A stretch of 64,000 bases of DNA. Origin: an uncultured Flavobacterium sp. (GTDB taxonomy: Bacteria > Bacteroidota > Bacteroidia > Flavobacteriales > Flavobacteriaceae). Made by a program: the position numbers and the translations under genes. Location of the stretch: assembly GCF_946478785.1 (NCBI RefSeq), contig NZ_CAMLDD010000005.1, positions 248,001-312,000 of the forward strand, in the 5' to 3' direction. Shown here piece by piece: positions 1 to 7,362 of the stretch (the first letter of the stretch is position 1; every line of letters starts with the position of its first letter). The notes under the pieces were generated by a model. That model did not search any database, was not told the DNA's origin, and saw only the letters and a list, made by a program, of their open reading frames with translations.

Positions 1-1058
1 TTGAAAATGAAATTGGAATGTTGCCAACTGCAAGAGATTATTGCTCATTAGCAAATGAAGCTTTTAATAAACAAGTTCCTGATGAATTATTAAAATACAT
101 GCTAAAAAACAAAGAAAAACTAGTACTTGAATTTTTGGAGATTTGGAAAAAAAAGGGCTTTAAAACCTCAGGAAATTGGGAACAGATTTTTGGAAAAGGG
201 CTTCATACAGATGAGATATTCATGGCTTGGTATTTTGCAAAATTCACTAATAAAATAGCTAAAGCAGGAAAAGAAGCTTATGAAATACCTTTATTTGTAA
301 ATGCAGCCTTAAATGCTCCTGAAAAAAAACCGGGTGAATACCCAAGTGCCGGACCATTACCACATTTAATGGATGTTTGGAAAGCTGCAGGAACATCAAT
401 AGATTTTTATTCTCCGGATTTTTATAATCCTTTATTCAAATACTGGAATGATTTATTTATCCGCCAGGCAGATCCTTTGTTTATTCCGGAGCATCGTTTT
501 GATTCGACTGCACCATTCAAAGGCTTATATGCAATTGGACATTATGAGGCAATTGGCTTTTCGCCTTTTTCAATTGAATCTGTTGCTGATGCAAAAAATG
601 AACCTTTGGGAAAAATATATGATATGATTAGACAATTGACTCCAATAATTGAAGCTAACAAAGGGATTGGCAAGATTGAAGGAGTTTTATTAGACAAGGA
701 GAATAAATCTCAAGTAATTAAATTAGGGGATTACAAATTTATATTTAAGCATGATTATACTTTAAATTGGTCGAATGGTGCTAAAGATGAAATTTGGCCA
801 ATGTCAAGCGCGATAATTATTGAGACAGAAGAAGATGAGTTCTTTATTAGCGGATCAGGAATTGTAGTCACTTTTAAACCTTTGAAAAATACTGAACTTA
901 ATGCAGGAATTTTGAAAATTGACCAGGGTAGGTTTGAAAATGATGTTTGGAAAACTGTCCGCCACTTTAATGGAGACCAAACCCATCAGGGAAGACATCT
1001 TCGAATCGCTGTGGGTGATTATGAAATTCAGAAATTAAAATTATATACCTATGAGTAA
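1..1058 (+). CDS. DUF5597/GH35-like beta-galactosidase, C-terminal part (5' end outside window)
   Basis: The reading frame is open from the first base (codons begin at position 3), so the gene is cut by the window edge and the ATG at 18 is internal. The first visible codons read ENEIG followed by MLPTARDY, which matches the acid/base Glu motif (ENExG) of GH35-type TIM-barrel beta-galactosidases. The rest fits the DUF5597 C-terminal beta-domain of the Cellvibrio Bgl35A-like subgroup. Such enzymes remove terminal beta-galactose, for example from xyloglucan side chains. Roughly 345 residues are visible. No terminator was seen before the next gene. The family assignment is by recognition of motifs, not alignment. 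Confidence 0.75.
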   Translation, partial: ENEIGMLPTARDYCSLANEAFNKQVPDELLKYMLKNKEKLVLEFLEIWKKKGFKTSGNWEQIFGKGLHTDEIFMAWYFAKFTNKIAKAGKEAYEIPLFVNAALNAPEKKPGEYPSAGPLPHLMDVWKAAGTSIDFYSPDFYNPLFKYWNDLFIRQADPLFIPEHRFDSTAPFKGLYAIGHYEAIGFSPFSIESVADAKNEPLGKIYDMIRQLTPIIEANKGIGKIEGVLLDKENKSQVIKLGDYKFIFKHDYTLNWSNGAKDEIWPMSSAIIIETEEDEFFISGSGIVVTFKPLKNTELNAGILKIDQGRFENDVWKTVRHFNGDQTHQGRHLRIAVGDYEIQKLKLYTYE

Positions 1059-1160
1059 TAAATTTTCAGCAAATAATTCTTAACTATTTAATCTGTAGTT
1101 ATTTATCTTTTATTGTTTAGTTAAAGGTACATTTTTTTGATTATTTTCGTAAGAAAATAT

Positions 1161-1907
1161 ATGAAAGAACGTCATGATAGAAACAGACTCTATATAAGCA
1201 AAGAAGAGCAAAAAAAAATAAAAAATACTTCTATATTATTAGCAGGTGCTGGTATTGGAAGTGTAATTGCAGAGTGCTTATTGCGATTAGGTTTTGAAAC
1301 TCTTACCATAATTGATGGTGATGTCGTGGAATCATCCAATTTAAACAGACAGAATTATATGGAGAAAGATATCTCCAAATCTAAAGTGCAAGCTATTAAG
1401 GAAAGATTGTATTCAATTAACAGTAAAGCAAAAATCACTATTCATAATTGCTTTTTAACGCCCGATAATGTTGATAGATATATTGAGGGACATAAAATTG
1501 CTGTTAATGCCCTGGATTTCACCTCAGAAGTCCCGTTGCTGTTTGATTCATTGTGCCAAAAGAAAAACATACCGGTACTGCATCCATATAATTTAGGATG
1601 GGGAGGACTGGTGCTGGTAATTTCAGAAAATCAGGGACTTCATACTTTAGAACAACCCAATGAACAATTCAACGAAGTAAATGTGGTAGATTATGTTTCA
1701 AAGTATAAGAGGTATTGCGGAGATCCTCAGGAATGGCTTGAAGAAATAATAATGAAGTATAAAAAGGAAAACAAAAGCCTTTCCCCGCCACAGTTATCAA
1801 TTGCATCCTGGTTAGTGGCTGCAGTTTGTACTACTATTGCATTTGATATAGCTACTAACAAACCCATAAAAAAATTTCCTGATTTTTATCTTACTACAAT
1901 CAGGTAG
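1161..1907 (+). CDS. ThiF/MoeB/HesA-family E1-like adenylyltransferase
   Basis: A 248-residue Rossmann protein with the E1 nucleotide-binding landmarks: G29xG31xG33, the acidic D52-G-D54, N60LNRQ with R63, K75, and an Asp in VNALDF. Family members adenylate a C-terminal carboxylate (ThiS, MoaD, ubiquitin-like proteins, or RiPP substrates as in MccB of microcin C7). No CxxC zinc pairs are visible, unlike MoeB/ThiF. The start was taken at ATG 1161 because the longer frame begins with TTG at 1137 and adds eight residues with no homology value. It ends in an intrinsic terminator and lies just before the first RiPP precursor, so a role in precursor tailoring is possible but inferred. Confidence 0.8.
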   Translation: MKERHDRNRLYISKEEQKKIKNTSILLAGAGIGSVIAECLLRLGFETLTIIDGDVVESSNLNRQNYMEKDISKSKVQAIKERLYSINSKAKITIHNCFLTPDNVDRYIEGHKIAVNALDFTSEVPLLFDSLCQKKNIPVLHPYNLGWGGLVLVISENQGLHTLEQPNEQFNEVNVVDYVSKYKRYCGDPQEWLEEIIMKYKKENKSLSPPQLSIASWLVAAVCTTIAFDIATNKPIKKFPDFYLTTIR

Positions 1908-1948
1908 TATCGTTAAAATTAAACTTCTGTTCTCCTGGTTTTTATAAT

Positions 1949-1987
1949 AAAGCTGTGCCGACTTTTGTCTGGTACAGCTTTTTTTGG
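1949..1987 (+). terminator. Intrinsic terminator after the ThiF-like gene
   Basis: An 11-bp stem (AAAGCTGTGCC, 1949-1959, with GGTACAGCTTT, 1971-1981, one mismatched pair) is followed by a T run. It closes the ThiF-like transcription unit and separates it from precursor 1. Confidence 0.8.
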
Positions 1988-2070
1988 TTTTGAGTAAAAT
2001 AAAGCCAGTATTATATGAAAAAAGAAATTATAAAAGACTACAAAAAAAGGTAATAAATTAATTATTTGAC

Positions 2071-2123
2071 CTTTTGTCAGTCTATTTGGCAATTCTATAT
2101 TGTTTAATGCTAATAATTTTACA
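2071..2123 (+). promoter_or_regulatory. Promoter element shared with the 4.6-kb precursor promoter (copy 1)
   Basis: The block TTTTGTCAGTCTATTTGGCA is followed 28 bp after its TTGGC by TAATTTTACA, a TAnnTTTG-like -7 box. The region before the precursor at 4671 has the same block, the same box and the same 28-bp spacing. TTGTCA-N7-TGGCAA is an imperfect inverted repeat and may be an operator half-site pair. The regulator is unknown; the LuxR-, AraC- and cyclic-nucleotide-domain proteins of the cluster are candidates. Confidence 0.5.
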
Positions 2124-2157
2124 AGAGTAAAACAAGTTTAATCTAACTATAGAAAAA

Positions 2158-2466
2158 ATGGAATTAACAAAAGATCAAAGAATTTTGGAATCCATTGTTA
2201 AAAAAGCATGGCAAGACCCCGCTTTTAAGAACAATTTGATATCCAGCCCGTTGGCAACATTAGAAAACTTTTTAGGGCAGCCAATCGATTTGCCAGAAGG
2301 AAAAAACATTAGTGTAGTAGATCAATCAAATCCATCTACAATCTTTATTAATATTCCGGCTGACCCAAATGTAATTGTGGAAGATATGGAATTATCTGAG
2401 GAACAACTAGACATCATTTCAGGCGGACTTGCAGAGGGGCAAACACCTCCAATTATTGTTAAATAG
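2158..2466 (+). CDS. NHLP-leader RiPP precursor peptide 1
   Basis: A 102-residue precursor with the nitrile-hydratase-like leader pattern (TIGR03793 type): AW.DPAFKNNLISSP, LP.GK, VVDQS, YINIP-like block, ELSEEQLDIISGG. The GG (about residues 89-90) is the expected C39 cleavage site and leaves a short 12-residue core, LAEGQTPPIIVK, rich in Pro and Ile with a C-terminal Lys. It has its own promoter element and a strong terminator, so it is a monocistron apart from the main array. Leaders of this kind direct peptides to modifying enzymes and to NHLM exporters. Confidence 0.88.
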   Translation: MELTKDQRILESIVKKAWQDPAFKNNLISSPLATLENFLGQPIDLPEGKNISVVDQSNPSTIFINIPADPNVIVEDMELSEEQLDIISGGLAEGQTPPIIVK

Positions 2467-2530
2467 TTAATTGCAAAAAAAAATTAACGGAAGCAATTAG
2501 TAATTGTATTTAGCGAGTTTAACTATGAGA

Positions 2531-2569
2531 TTAAAACGTATATCCTCATTTTGAGTATATACGTTTTAA
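2531..2569 (+). terminator. Intrinsic terminator after precursor 1
   Basis: A perfect 13-bp stem (TTAAAACGTATAT, 2531-2543, with its complement at 2557-2569) is extended in the loop by CTCA/TGAG pairing. It contains T runs on both sides and separates precursor 1 from the cyclase gene. Confidence 0.75.
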
Positions 2570-2586
2570 ATTTAATAAGACCATAA

Positions 2587-4593
2587 ATGAAAATTTACCA
2601 TACATATTTGCTGTTTTTTCTTTTTCTGATAATCGGAACAAGCACAAAATTATGTGCACAAACAAAGGTATCCAACAAACAAATTATACAGTATACCCCT
2701 CAAAACAAAAAAACAGCAGACAGTTTGTTAAGCATTGGAATTAAACGTCAGGATGCCGGGAAATTTTTAGATGCAATGGCTTTGTTTGAAAAAAGCTTAA
2801 AAATATATCAAAAAATAGGTGATCAAAAAGGAATTGGAGATAACTTTAATAAAATAGCAACCACGCATTATTACCTGGGAGATTATATAAAAGCCCTTTC
2901 TTACTATACAAAGAGCAAAGAAACCTACGAAAAAATTAATTTCAAAAAAGGAATTTCTTCAGCATTAAATAATATGGGGGCTGTTTATTATTATTTAGGA
3001 AATTATCCAAAAGCACTGGAGTTTTACAACCAGGCAATCAAAATTCAAAAAAAAATAGGTGATAAAAAAATAATCGCTGCAACTACCCAAAATATTGGAG
3101 GCATATATATCGACATAAAAGATTATTCGAATGCCATGATTTATTCTCAAAAAGCCAATTCAATTTACAGAGAGTTAAAAGATTCAACAGGAATCTCTCA
3201 TAATTTAAATGGTGCCGGTAAAATTTATATGATGCAAAAGCATTATTCTAAAGCTTATGATTACTTCAGTCAGGCATTGACAATTGCAGACAAAATAAAT
3301 GACGAGCAAAAAAAGATAGAAGTACTTTATAATTTAGGTGAATTATTTCATATTCAGGACGACCTTACCAAGTCATTATCTTATTATAATCTCTGCCTCA
3401 AGGCATCAAAAAAAATCAATAGTTTACAATATACAGCGATTTCACAAATCGCTATTGGTGTTATATTAAACCAATTGGGAGAAAACTATAAAGCGATTGA
3501 GAAATGTAAAACAGGACTAGAAATTGCAGAAAATCTAGGGGCATTATCGGTAAAAAAAGAAGCTTGTAAATGTTTGTATGGAGCTTATAAATCTTCAGGA
3601 AATACTAAATCTGCTCTTGCTTTTTACGAAAAATCAAATGCTTATGATGATAGTTTGCAGTCACATGAAACATCCAATAAGATATTAAACATGGAGTTTC
3701 AAAAAGCATTGCTAATGGATAGTATTGCCTACGTTACCAAAGAACATACTATTGAAATCCGGCATAAAGAAGAAGTTGAAAAGAAAGAGGAACAAAGAAA
3801 TTTAATAATTATCTCTTTAGGATTTATACTATTGATTGCTATTGCTTTATGGAACAGGTTAAACTATGTACGAAAATCAAGGGAAGCATTGAAAATAGAA
3901 AAAGAACGATCAGAAAAACTTTTATTGAATATTCTACCAGAGGAAATAGCCGAAGAATTAAAAGAAAAAGGCTTTGTCAATGCACGGGATTTTAATTTGG
4001 TTTCTATTCTTTTCACAGATTTTAAATCTTTTACACAGACTGCCGAAAAAATGTCACCAAAAGATCTTGTCGAAGAAATTAATGTGTGCTTCAAAGCATT
4101 TGATTTAATCTCCGATAAGTACGATATCGAAAAAATTAAAACGATAGGTGACTCTTACATGGCTGCAGGAGGAATCCCTAATCCAAATCCGGCTTCAATA
4201 AAAAACATTGTTTTAGCGGGGTTAGAAATGCAGGAGTTCATGATAGAAAGAAAAATTCAAAACTCAATTATAAACAAGCCGGCCTTTGAAATGCGTCTGG
4301 GTATACATGCCGGACCAATTGTTGCGGGAATTGTGGGAGTGAAAAAGTTTCAATATGATGTTTGGGGCGATACCGTAAATACTGCCAGCAGGGTAGAAAG
4401 CAACGGAATGGCCGGTAAAGTAAATATAAGTCAGTCTCTATACAATCTGATCAGGCATGAAAAATGTTTTCAGTTTCAATACCGGGGGGATATCTATGCC
4501 AAAGGGAAAGGTGAAATAAAAATGTATTTTGTAGAAAAGAGGGATTGTAATATCGATAAAAGACTTGTTTTGATCGACAAAATACCTAATTAA
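2587..4593 (+). CDS. TPR-containing membrane class III adenylyl cyclase
   Basis: 668 residues: signal peptide or N-terminal anchor (1-25), about eight TPR-like repeats (about 45-370), a short coiled segment, one TM helix (about 402-422), then a class III cyclase domain (about 440-650). Seen residues fit an adenylyl rather than guanylyl cyclase: metal Asp478 (FTDFKSF) and Asp522 (KTIGDSY), adenine-selecting Lys518 and Asp591 (YDVWGD), and transition-state Asn598 and Arg602 (TVNTASR). The likely reaction is ATP to cAMP on the cytoplasmic side, with the TPR region in the periplasm sensing a protein or peptide. It sits between two precursor genes, and a cyclic-nucleotide-binding-domain protein lies at 11875. 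Confidence 0.88.
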   Translation: MKIYHTYLLFFLFLIIGTSTKLCAQTKVSNKQIIQYTPQNKKTADSLLSIGIKRQDAGKFLDAMALFEKSLKIYQKIGDQKGIGDNFNKIATTHYYLGDYIKALSYYTKSKETYEKINFKKGISSALNNMGAVYYYLGNYPKALEFYNQAIKIQKKIGDKKIIAATTQNIGGIYIDIKDYSNAMIYSQKANSIYRELKDSTGISHNLNGAGKIYMMQKHYSKAYDYFSQALTIADKINDEQKKIEVLYNLGELFHIQDDLTKSLSYYNLCLKASKKINSLQYTAISQIAIGVILNQLGENYKAIEKCKTGLEIAENLGALSVKKEACKCLYGAYKSSGNTKSALAFYEKSNAYDDSLQSHETSNKILNMEFQKALLMDSIAYVTKEHTIEIRHKEEVEKKEEQRNLIIISLGFILLIAIALWNRLNYVRKSREALKIEKERSEKLLLNILPEEIAEELKEKGFVNARDFNLVSILFTDFKSFTQTAEKMSPKDLVEEINVCFKAFDLISDKYDIEKIKTIGDSYMAAGGIPNPNPASIKNIVLAGLEMQEFMIERKIQNSIINKPAFEMRLGIHAGPIVAGIVGVKKFQYDVWGDTVNTASRVESNGMAGKVNISQSLYNLIRHEKCFQFQYRGDIYAKGKGEIKMYFVEKRDCNIDKRLVLIDKIPN

Positions 4594-4596
4594 GTA

Positions 4597-4650
4597 TTTT
4601 TTGTCAGTTTATTTGGCATTTTTATAATGTAATGGAACTCTAATTTTACA
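4597..4650 (+). promoter_or_regulatory. Promoter element shared with the 2.1-kb precursor promoter (copy 2)
   Basis: TTTTGTCAGTTTATTTGGCA is nearly identical to 2072-2091. It is followed by TAATTTTACA at 4641, again 28 bp after TTGGC. It overlaps the end of the cyclase gene region and would drive the precursor array beginning at 4671. Confidence 0.5.
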
Positions 4651-4670
4651 TTATACAAAAGGAACAAATC

Positions 4671-5003
4671 ATGGAACAGAACAAAGAAGAAGAAGTTTTA
4701 CAATTAATCATCTCCAAAGCCTGGGAGGATGTTAATTTTAGAAAGAACCTGGTTTCAGATCCGATAAAAGTAATAGAAACTCTGACAGGTGCTAAGATTG
4801 TTTTACCAGAAGGAAAGACCCTGGTTATAAATGATCAGACAGATAAATCCAAGGTTTACGTAAATATCCCCAGTGAACCAAATATTGAAGATATCGAACT
4901 TACAGAAGATCAGTTAGAAAAAATTGCCGGAGGAGGACAAACAGTATGGCCGGACCTGGTCAATAGTTTATTTCCTTCTTTAAAAAATTATATAGTGGTA
5001 TAA
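4671..5003 (+). CDS. NHLP-leader RiPP precursor peptide 2
   Basis: A 110-residue precursor. The leader has the family landmarks (KAWEDVNFRKNLVSDP, LPEGK, DQTDKSKVYVNIPSEP, ELTEDQLEKIAGG). The core after IAGG is GQTVWPDLVNSLFPSLKNYIVV, a Trp/Pro-containing hydrophobic peptide related in its end to cores 3-5 (aromatic/Asn then branched aliphatic residues). First gene of a run of six precursors in tandem; expressed from the shared element just upstream. Confidence 0.88.
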   Translation: MEQNKEEEVLQLIISKAWEDVNFRKNLVSDPIKVIETLTGAKIVLPEGKTLVINDQTDKSKVYVNIPSEPNIEDIELTEDQLEKIAGGGQTVWPDLVNSLFPSLKNYIVV

Positions 5004-5095
5004 AAACGAAAGAAATATACTGATTTGTTTTTAACTACCTCATTTATTATATGTTATAATTAAAATTACTATTAACCAATTAAAAAATTATTATC

Positions 5096-5443
5096 ATGGA
5101 ATTTACTCAAGAACAAAAATTGTATGCAGAGATTGTGCAAAAAGCATGGGAAGATGCTGAATTTAAAAAAGAATTAATAGCAAACCCTGTAGCTGCAATT
5201 GAAAAATTTACAGGAAAAAAACTGAATTTGCCAGCTGGCAAAACATTTGTTGTAAGAGACCAGACAGATGAGTCGGCTGTTTATATCAATATTCCTGCCG
5301 CACAAAGACATTCAGAAGACATACAATTGAATGAAGAGCAGCTTGAGGCTGTAGCTGGTGGTGTAATAGGGCCTGGTGGCTGCATTATTCTGCCAATAGG
5401 TCCATGGATACCTGTTCTTCCTAAAGATATATTGCTTTCCTAA
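5096..5443 (+). CDS. NHLP-leader RiPP precursor peptide 3
   Basis: A 115-residue precursor whose leader is nearly identical to those of precursors 4 and 5, showing recent tandem duplication. Cleavage is expected after AVAGG. The core is Pro/Trp rich with a single Cys (VIGPGGCIILPIGPWIPV, then LPKDILLS). The pattern PW-[IL]-P-x-x-P-x-D-[IV] is common to cores 3-5. Spacing to the next precursor is 24 bp, with conserved intergenic AATATTAACCTAAA. Confidence 0.88.
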   Translation: MEFTQEQKLYAEIVQKAWEDAEFKKELIANPVAAIEKFTGKKLNLPAGKTFVVRDQTDESAVYINIPAAQRHSEDIQLNEEQLEAVAGGVIGPGGCIILPIGPWIPVLPKDILLS

Positions 5444-5467
5444 AATATTAACCTAAACCTTTAAATC

Positions 5468-5809
5468 ATGGAGTTTACACAAGAACAAAAACTGTATGCA
5501 CAAGTTGTACAAAAAGCATGGGACGATGCTGCTTTTAAAAATGAATTAGTAGCAGACCCAGTAGCTGCTATTGAAAAATTTACAGGAAAAAAAATGAATT
5601 TACCTGAAGGTAAAACATTAGTAGTGAGAGATCAAAGTGATGATTCTGCTATTTATATCAATATTCCTGCAGTATCAAAACAACCTGTTGATGCAGAATT
5701 AAGTGAAGAGCAATTAGAGGTTGTAGCTGGTGGAATTATAGGACCTGGCGGTTGTATTCTTCCGGGACCATGGATTCCAACTTTTCCTAATGACATAGTG
5801 CTTTACTAA
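5468..5809 (+). CDS. NHLP-leader RiPP precursor peptide 4
   Basis: A 113-residue paralogue of precursor 3. The core after VVAGG is IIGPGGCILPGPWIPT then FPNDIVLY. It shares the GPGGC block and the PWIP.FP.DIVL ending with precursor 3 while the leader differs at only a few positions. One Cys per core makes disulphide dimers or a thioether with another residue conceivable; nothing in the cluster proves either. Confidence 0.88.
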   Translation: MEFTQEQKLYAQVVQKAWDDAAFKNELVADPVAAIEKFTGKKMNLPEGKTLVVRDQSDDSAIYINIPAVSKQPVDAELSEEQLEVVAGGIIGPGGCILPGPWIPTFPNDIVLY

Positions 5810-5835
5810 AATATTAACCTAAAAACCTTTAAATC

Positions 5836-6186
5836 ATGGAATTTACACAAGAACAAAAGTTGTATGCACAAGTTGTACAAAAAGCATGGGACGATGCTGC
5901 CTTCAAAAATGAATTAATTGCAGACCCAGTAGCGGCTATTGAAAAATTTATAGGTAAAAAATTAGATTTACCGGAAGGAAAAACATTAGTAGTAAGAGAT
6001 CAGACAGATGAATCAGCTGTTTATATTAATATTCCTGCTGCTAAACAATCGACAGATGCTCAATTAAGCGAAGAGCAGTTAGAGGCAGTAGCAGGAGGTG
6101 TCGGGAATATTGCAATCTGGCCTCCAATTACCACATTGCCATGGCTGCCAAGCCCAACTTTTCCAATTGACGTTATAAAATTCTAA
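5836..6186 (+). CDS. NHLP-leader RiPP precursor peptide 5
   Basis: A 116-residue paralogue of precursors 3 and 4. The leader is almost unchanged, but the core (VGNIAIWPPITTLPWL, then PSPTFPIDVIKF) lacks the GPGGC block and Cys, has two Trp and six Pro, and keeps the P-x-D-[IV] ending with an added Lys. Conserved leader and divergent core is the pattern expected when one export or modification machinery serves several products. Confidence 0.88.
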   Translation: MEFTQEQKLYAQVVQKAWDDAAFKNELIADPVAAIEKFIGKKLDLPEGKTLVVRDQTDESAVYINIPAAKQSTDAQLSEEQLEAVAGGVGNIAIWPPITTLPWLPSPTFPIDVIKF

Positions 6187-6210
6187 TTCGTAACAATAAA
6201 ACTTATAAAA

Positions 6211-6573
6211 ATGAAATATACTAAAGAACACCAGGAAAAAGCAACAGATTTATTAAAAACCCTTGTAGAAAAAGCATGGGAAAGTGCAGCATTTAAGGAT
6301 CAATTATTAAAAAATCCTTTGGCCACTATTCAGGAATTTACCAATGAAAAATTTTCTTTGCCTGATAACAAAAGAATTGTTGTAGAAGATCAAAGCGATG
6401 AATCTGTGATTTATTTTAATATTCCTGCTCAACCCAATTTTGATGAGTTTGAATTAACAGACGAACAATTAGAAACTATAGCAGGTGGTGAAGTTGCCGC
6501 AACTGCAGGTCTTGTATTAGCATGTATTGGCCTCTTTGGAGCCGGTGTTGGTATTGGATTGGCAATAAAATAA
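6211..6573 (+). CDS. NHLP-leader RiPP precursor peptide 6 (glycine-zipper core)
   Basis: A 120-residue precursor with a slightly longer leader start (MKYTKEHQEKATDLLKTLVEKAWESAAFK). The core after TIAGG changes class completely: EVAATAGLVLACIGLFGAGV then GIGLAIK, a Gly/Ala-rich hydrophobic segment with GxxxG-like spacing that could form a transmembrane helix. It is paired with precursor 7, which has the same type of core. This resembles the helix-helix peptides of two-peptide bacteriocins, by analogy only. Confidence 0.88.
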   Translation: MKYTKEHQEKATDLLKTLVEKAWESAAFKDQLLKNPLATIQEFTNEKFSLPDNKRIVVEDQSDESVIYFNIPAQPNFDEFELTDEQLETIAGGEVAATAGLVLACIGLFGAGVGIGLAIK

Positions 6574-6600
6574 ATAATTAATCTAAAAAATCTAAAAATC

Positions 6601-6960
6601 ATGATAACAATAGAACAACAACAAAAAGGGGCTGAATTAATGAAATCCCTTATAGAAAAAGCATGGGAAAATGCAACTTTTAAAGATCAGTTTGTAGAAA
6701 ATCCCGTAGCAGCAATTAAAGAATTTACAAATAAAGAGTTTACAATGCCAGAAAATAAAAGACTTGTTGTTGAAGATCAAACAGACAACTCTATTATTTT
6801 TCTGAATATCCCTTCAAAACCTAATTATTCAGAAATTGAACTGACAGATGAACAACTTGACATAGTTGCCGGAGGTGAAATTATGTGTGTAGCTGCATGG
6901 GGGGTTGTTGGAGTACTATGTTTAGCCGGAGGAGTTGGTGTTGGGCTGGCACTACGATAA
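6601..6960 (+). CDS. NHLP-leader RiPP precursor peptide 7 (glycine-zipper core)
   Basis: A 119-residue precursor, sister of precursor 6. The core after IVAGG is EIMCVAAWGVVGVLCLAGGV then GVGLALR: hydrophobic, two Cys, repeated Gly spacing and a basic C-terminal residue. Last gene of the tandem array; a strong hairpin follows at 6978-7008. The nearest downstream small frame (7024-7191) encodes a two-TM protein that could protect against these membrane-active-looking peptides. Confidence 0.88.
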   Translation: MITIEQQQKGAELMKSLIEKAWENATFKDQFVENPVAAIKEFTNKEFTMPENKRLVVEDQTDNSIIFLNIPSKPNYSEIELTDEQLDIVAGGEIMCVAAWGVVGVLCLAGGVGVGLALR

Positions 6961-6977
6961 ACATTATAATGAATTAT

Positions 6978-7008
6978 TTATCGGGATTTTAGCGATAAAT
7001 CCCGATAA
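6978..7008 (+). terminator. Intrinsic terminator closing the precursor array
   Basis: A perfect 12-bp stem, TTATCGGGATTT (6978-6989) with AAATCCCGATAA (6997-7008), has a 7-nt loop and is followed by an AT-rich tail. The stem overlaps the upstream region of the small membrane gene at 7024, so read-through could couple the two. Confidence 0.7.
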
Positions 7009-7023
7009 ATTAAAATTTATCAC

Positions 7024-7191
7024 ATGAAATCAATAGCATTATTACTATCCGGAATCCTTTTTTTAATCTTAGGTACCCTTTTAAATTTAAAAACGAATTA
7101 TCACATAATAGGTCTTTTTACTATTAGTTTGGGTGTGATCTTAGTAATAGCAAATTTTGTGGTTCAGCTTAGAAACATCAAACGTAAGTAA
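7024..7191 (+). CDS. Small two-TM membrane protein, candidate immunity protein
   Basis: A 55-residue frame from ATG 7024 to TAA 7191. Two hydrophobic segments (about residues 4-21 and 28-47) are separated by a short polar turn NLKTNYH, and the C-terminus is basic (QLRNIKRK), giving a helical hairpin with both ends predicted inside. It lies directly after the precursor array and its terminator, in the same direction. Small two- to four-TM proteins beside bacteriocin genes are often immunity factors; that function is inferred from place and shape only. No family recognised. Confidence 0.6.
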   Translation: MKSIALLLSGILFLILGTLLNLKTNYHIIGLFTISLGVILVIANFVVQLRNIKRK

Positions 7192-7362
7192 TTGAAAATT
7201 TGACAGGCATTCTGCTAATTAAAATAAATAAGGAAGCTTGTTGCCGGTCTTTATTTTTAGCAATTGGCATATTTTTATTTTTTTCACAATAAAAGATGAT
7301 TTGCAAAATAGACAATGCCTTTTTTTATAGCCTTTAAATAAAAATATAAAAACAAAAACACT

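Noticed and set aside
1137..1160. TTG start for the ThiF-like gene
   Set aside because: The added residues MIIFVRKY have no family similarity and ATG 1161 is available.
2015..2053. 12-residue frame MKKEIIKDYKKR before precursor 1
   Set aside because: Too short and too AT-rich to distinguish from chance.
2085..2115. Sigma-54 promoter (TTGGCA...TTG) before precursor 1
   Set aside because: The -12 element does not match TTGCW at the proper spacing in any of the three TTGGCA sites; a TAnnTTTN box at constant distance is a better explanation for two of them.
5096..6186. Tandem leader repeats as a possible CRISPR-like or structural repeat array
   Set aside because: The repeats are coding, 340-370 bp apart, and reflect duplication of precursor genes.
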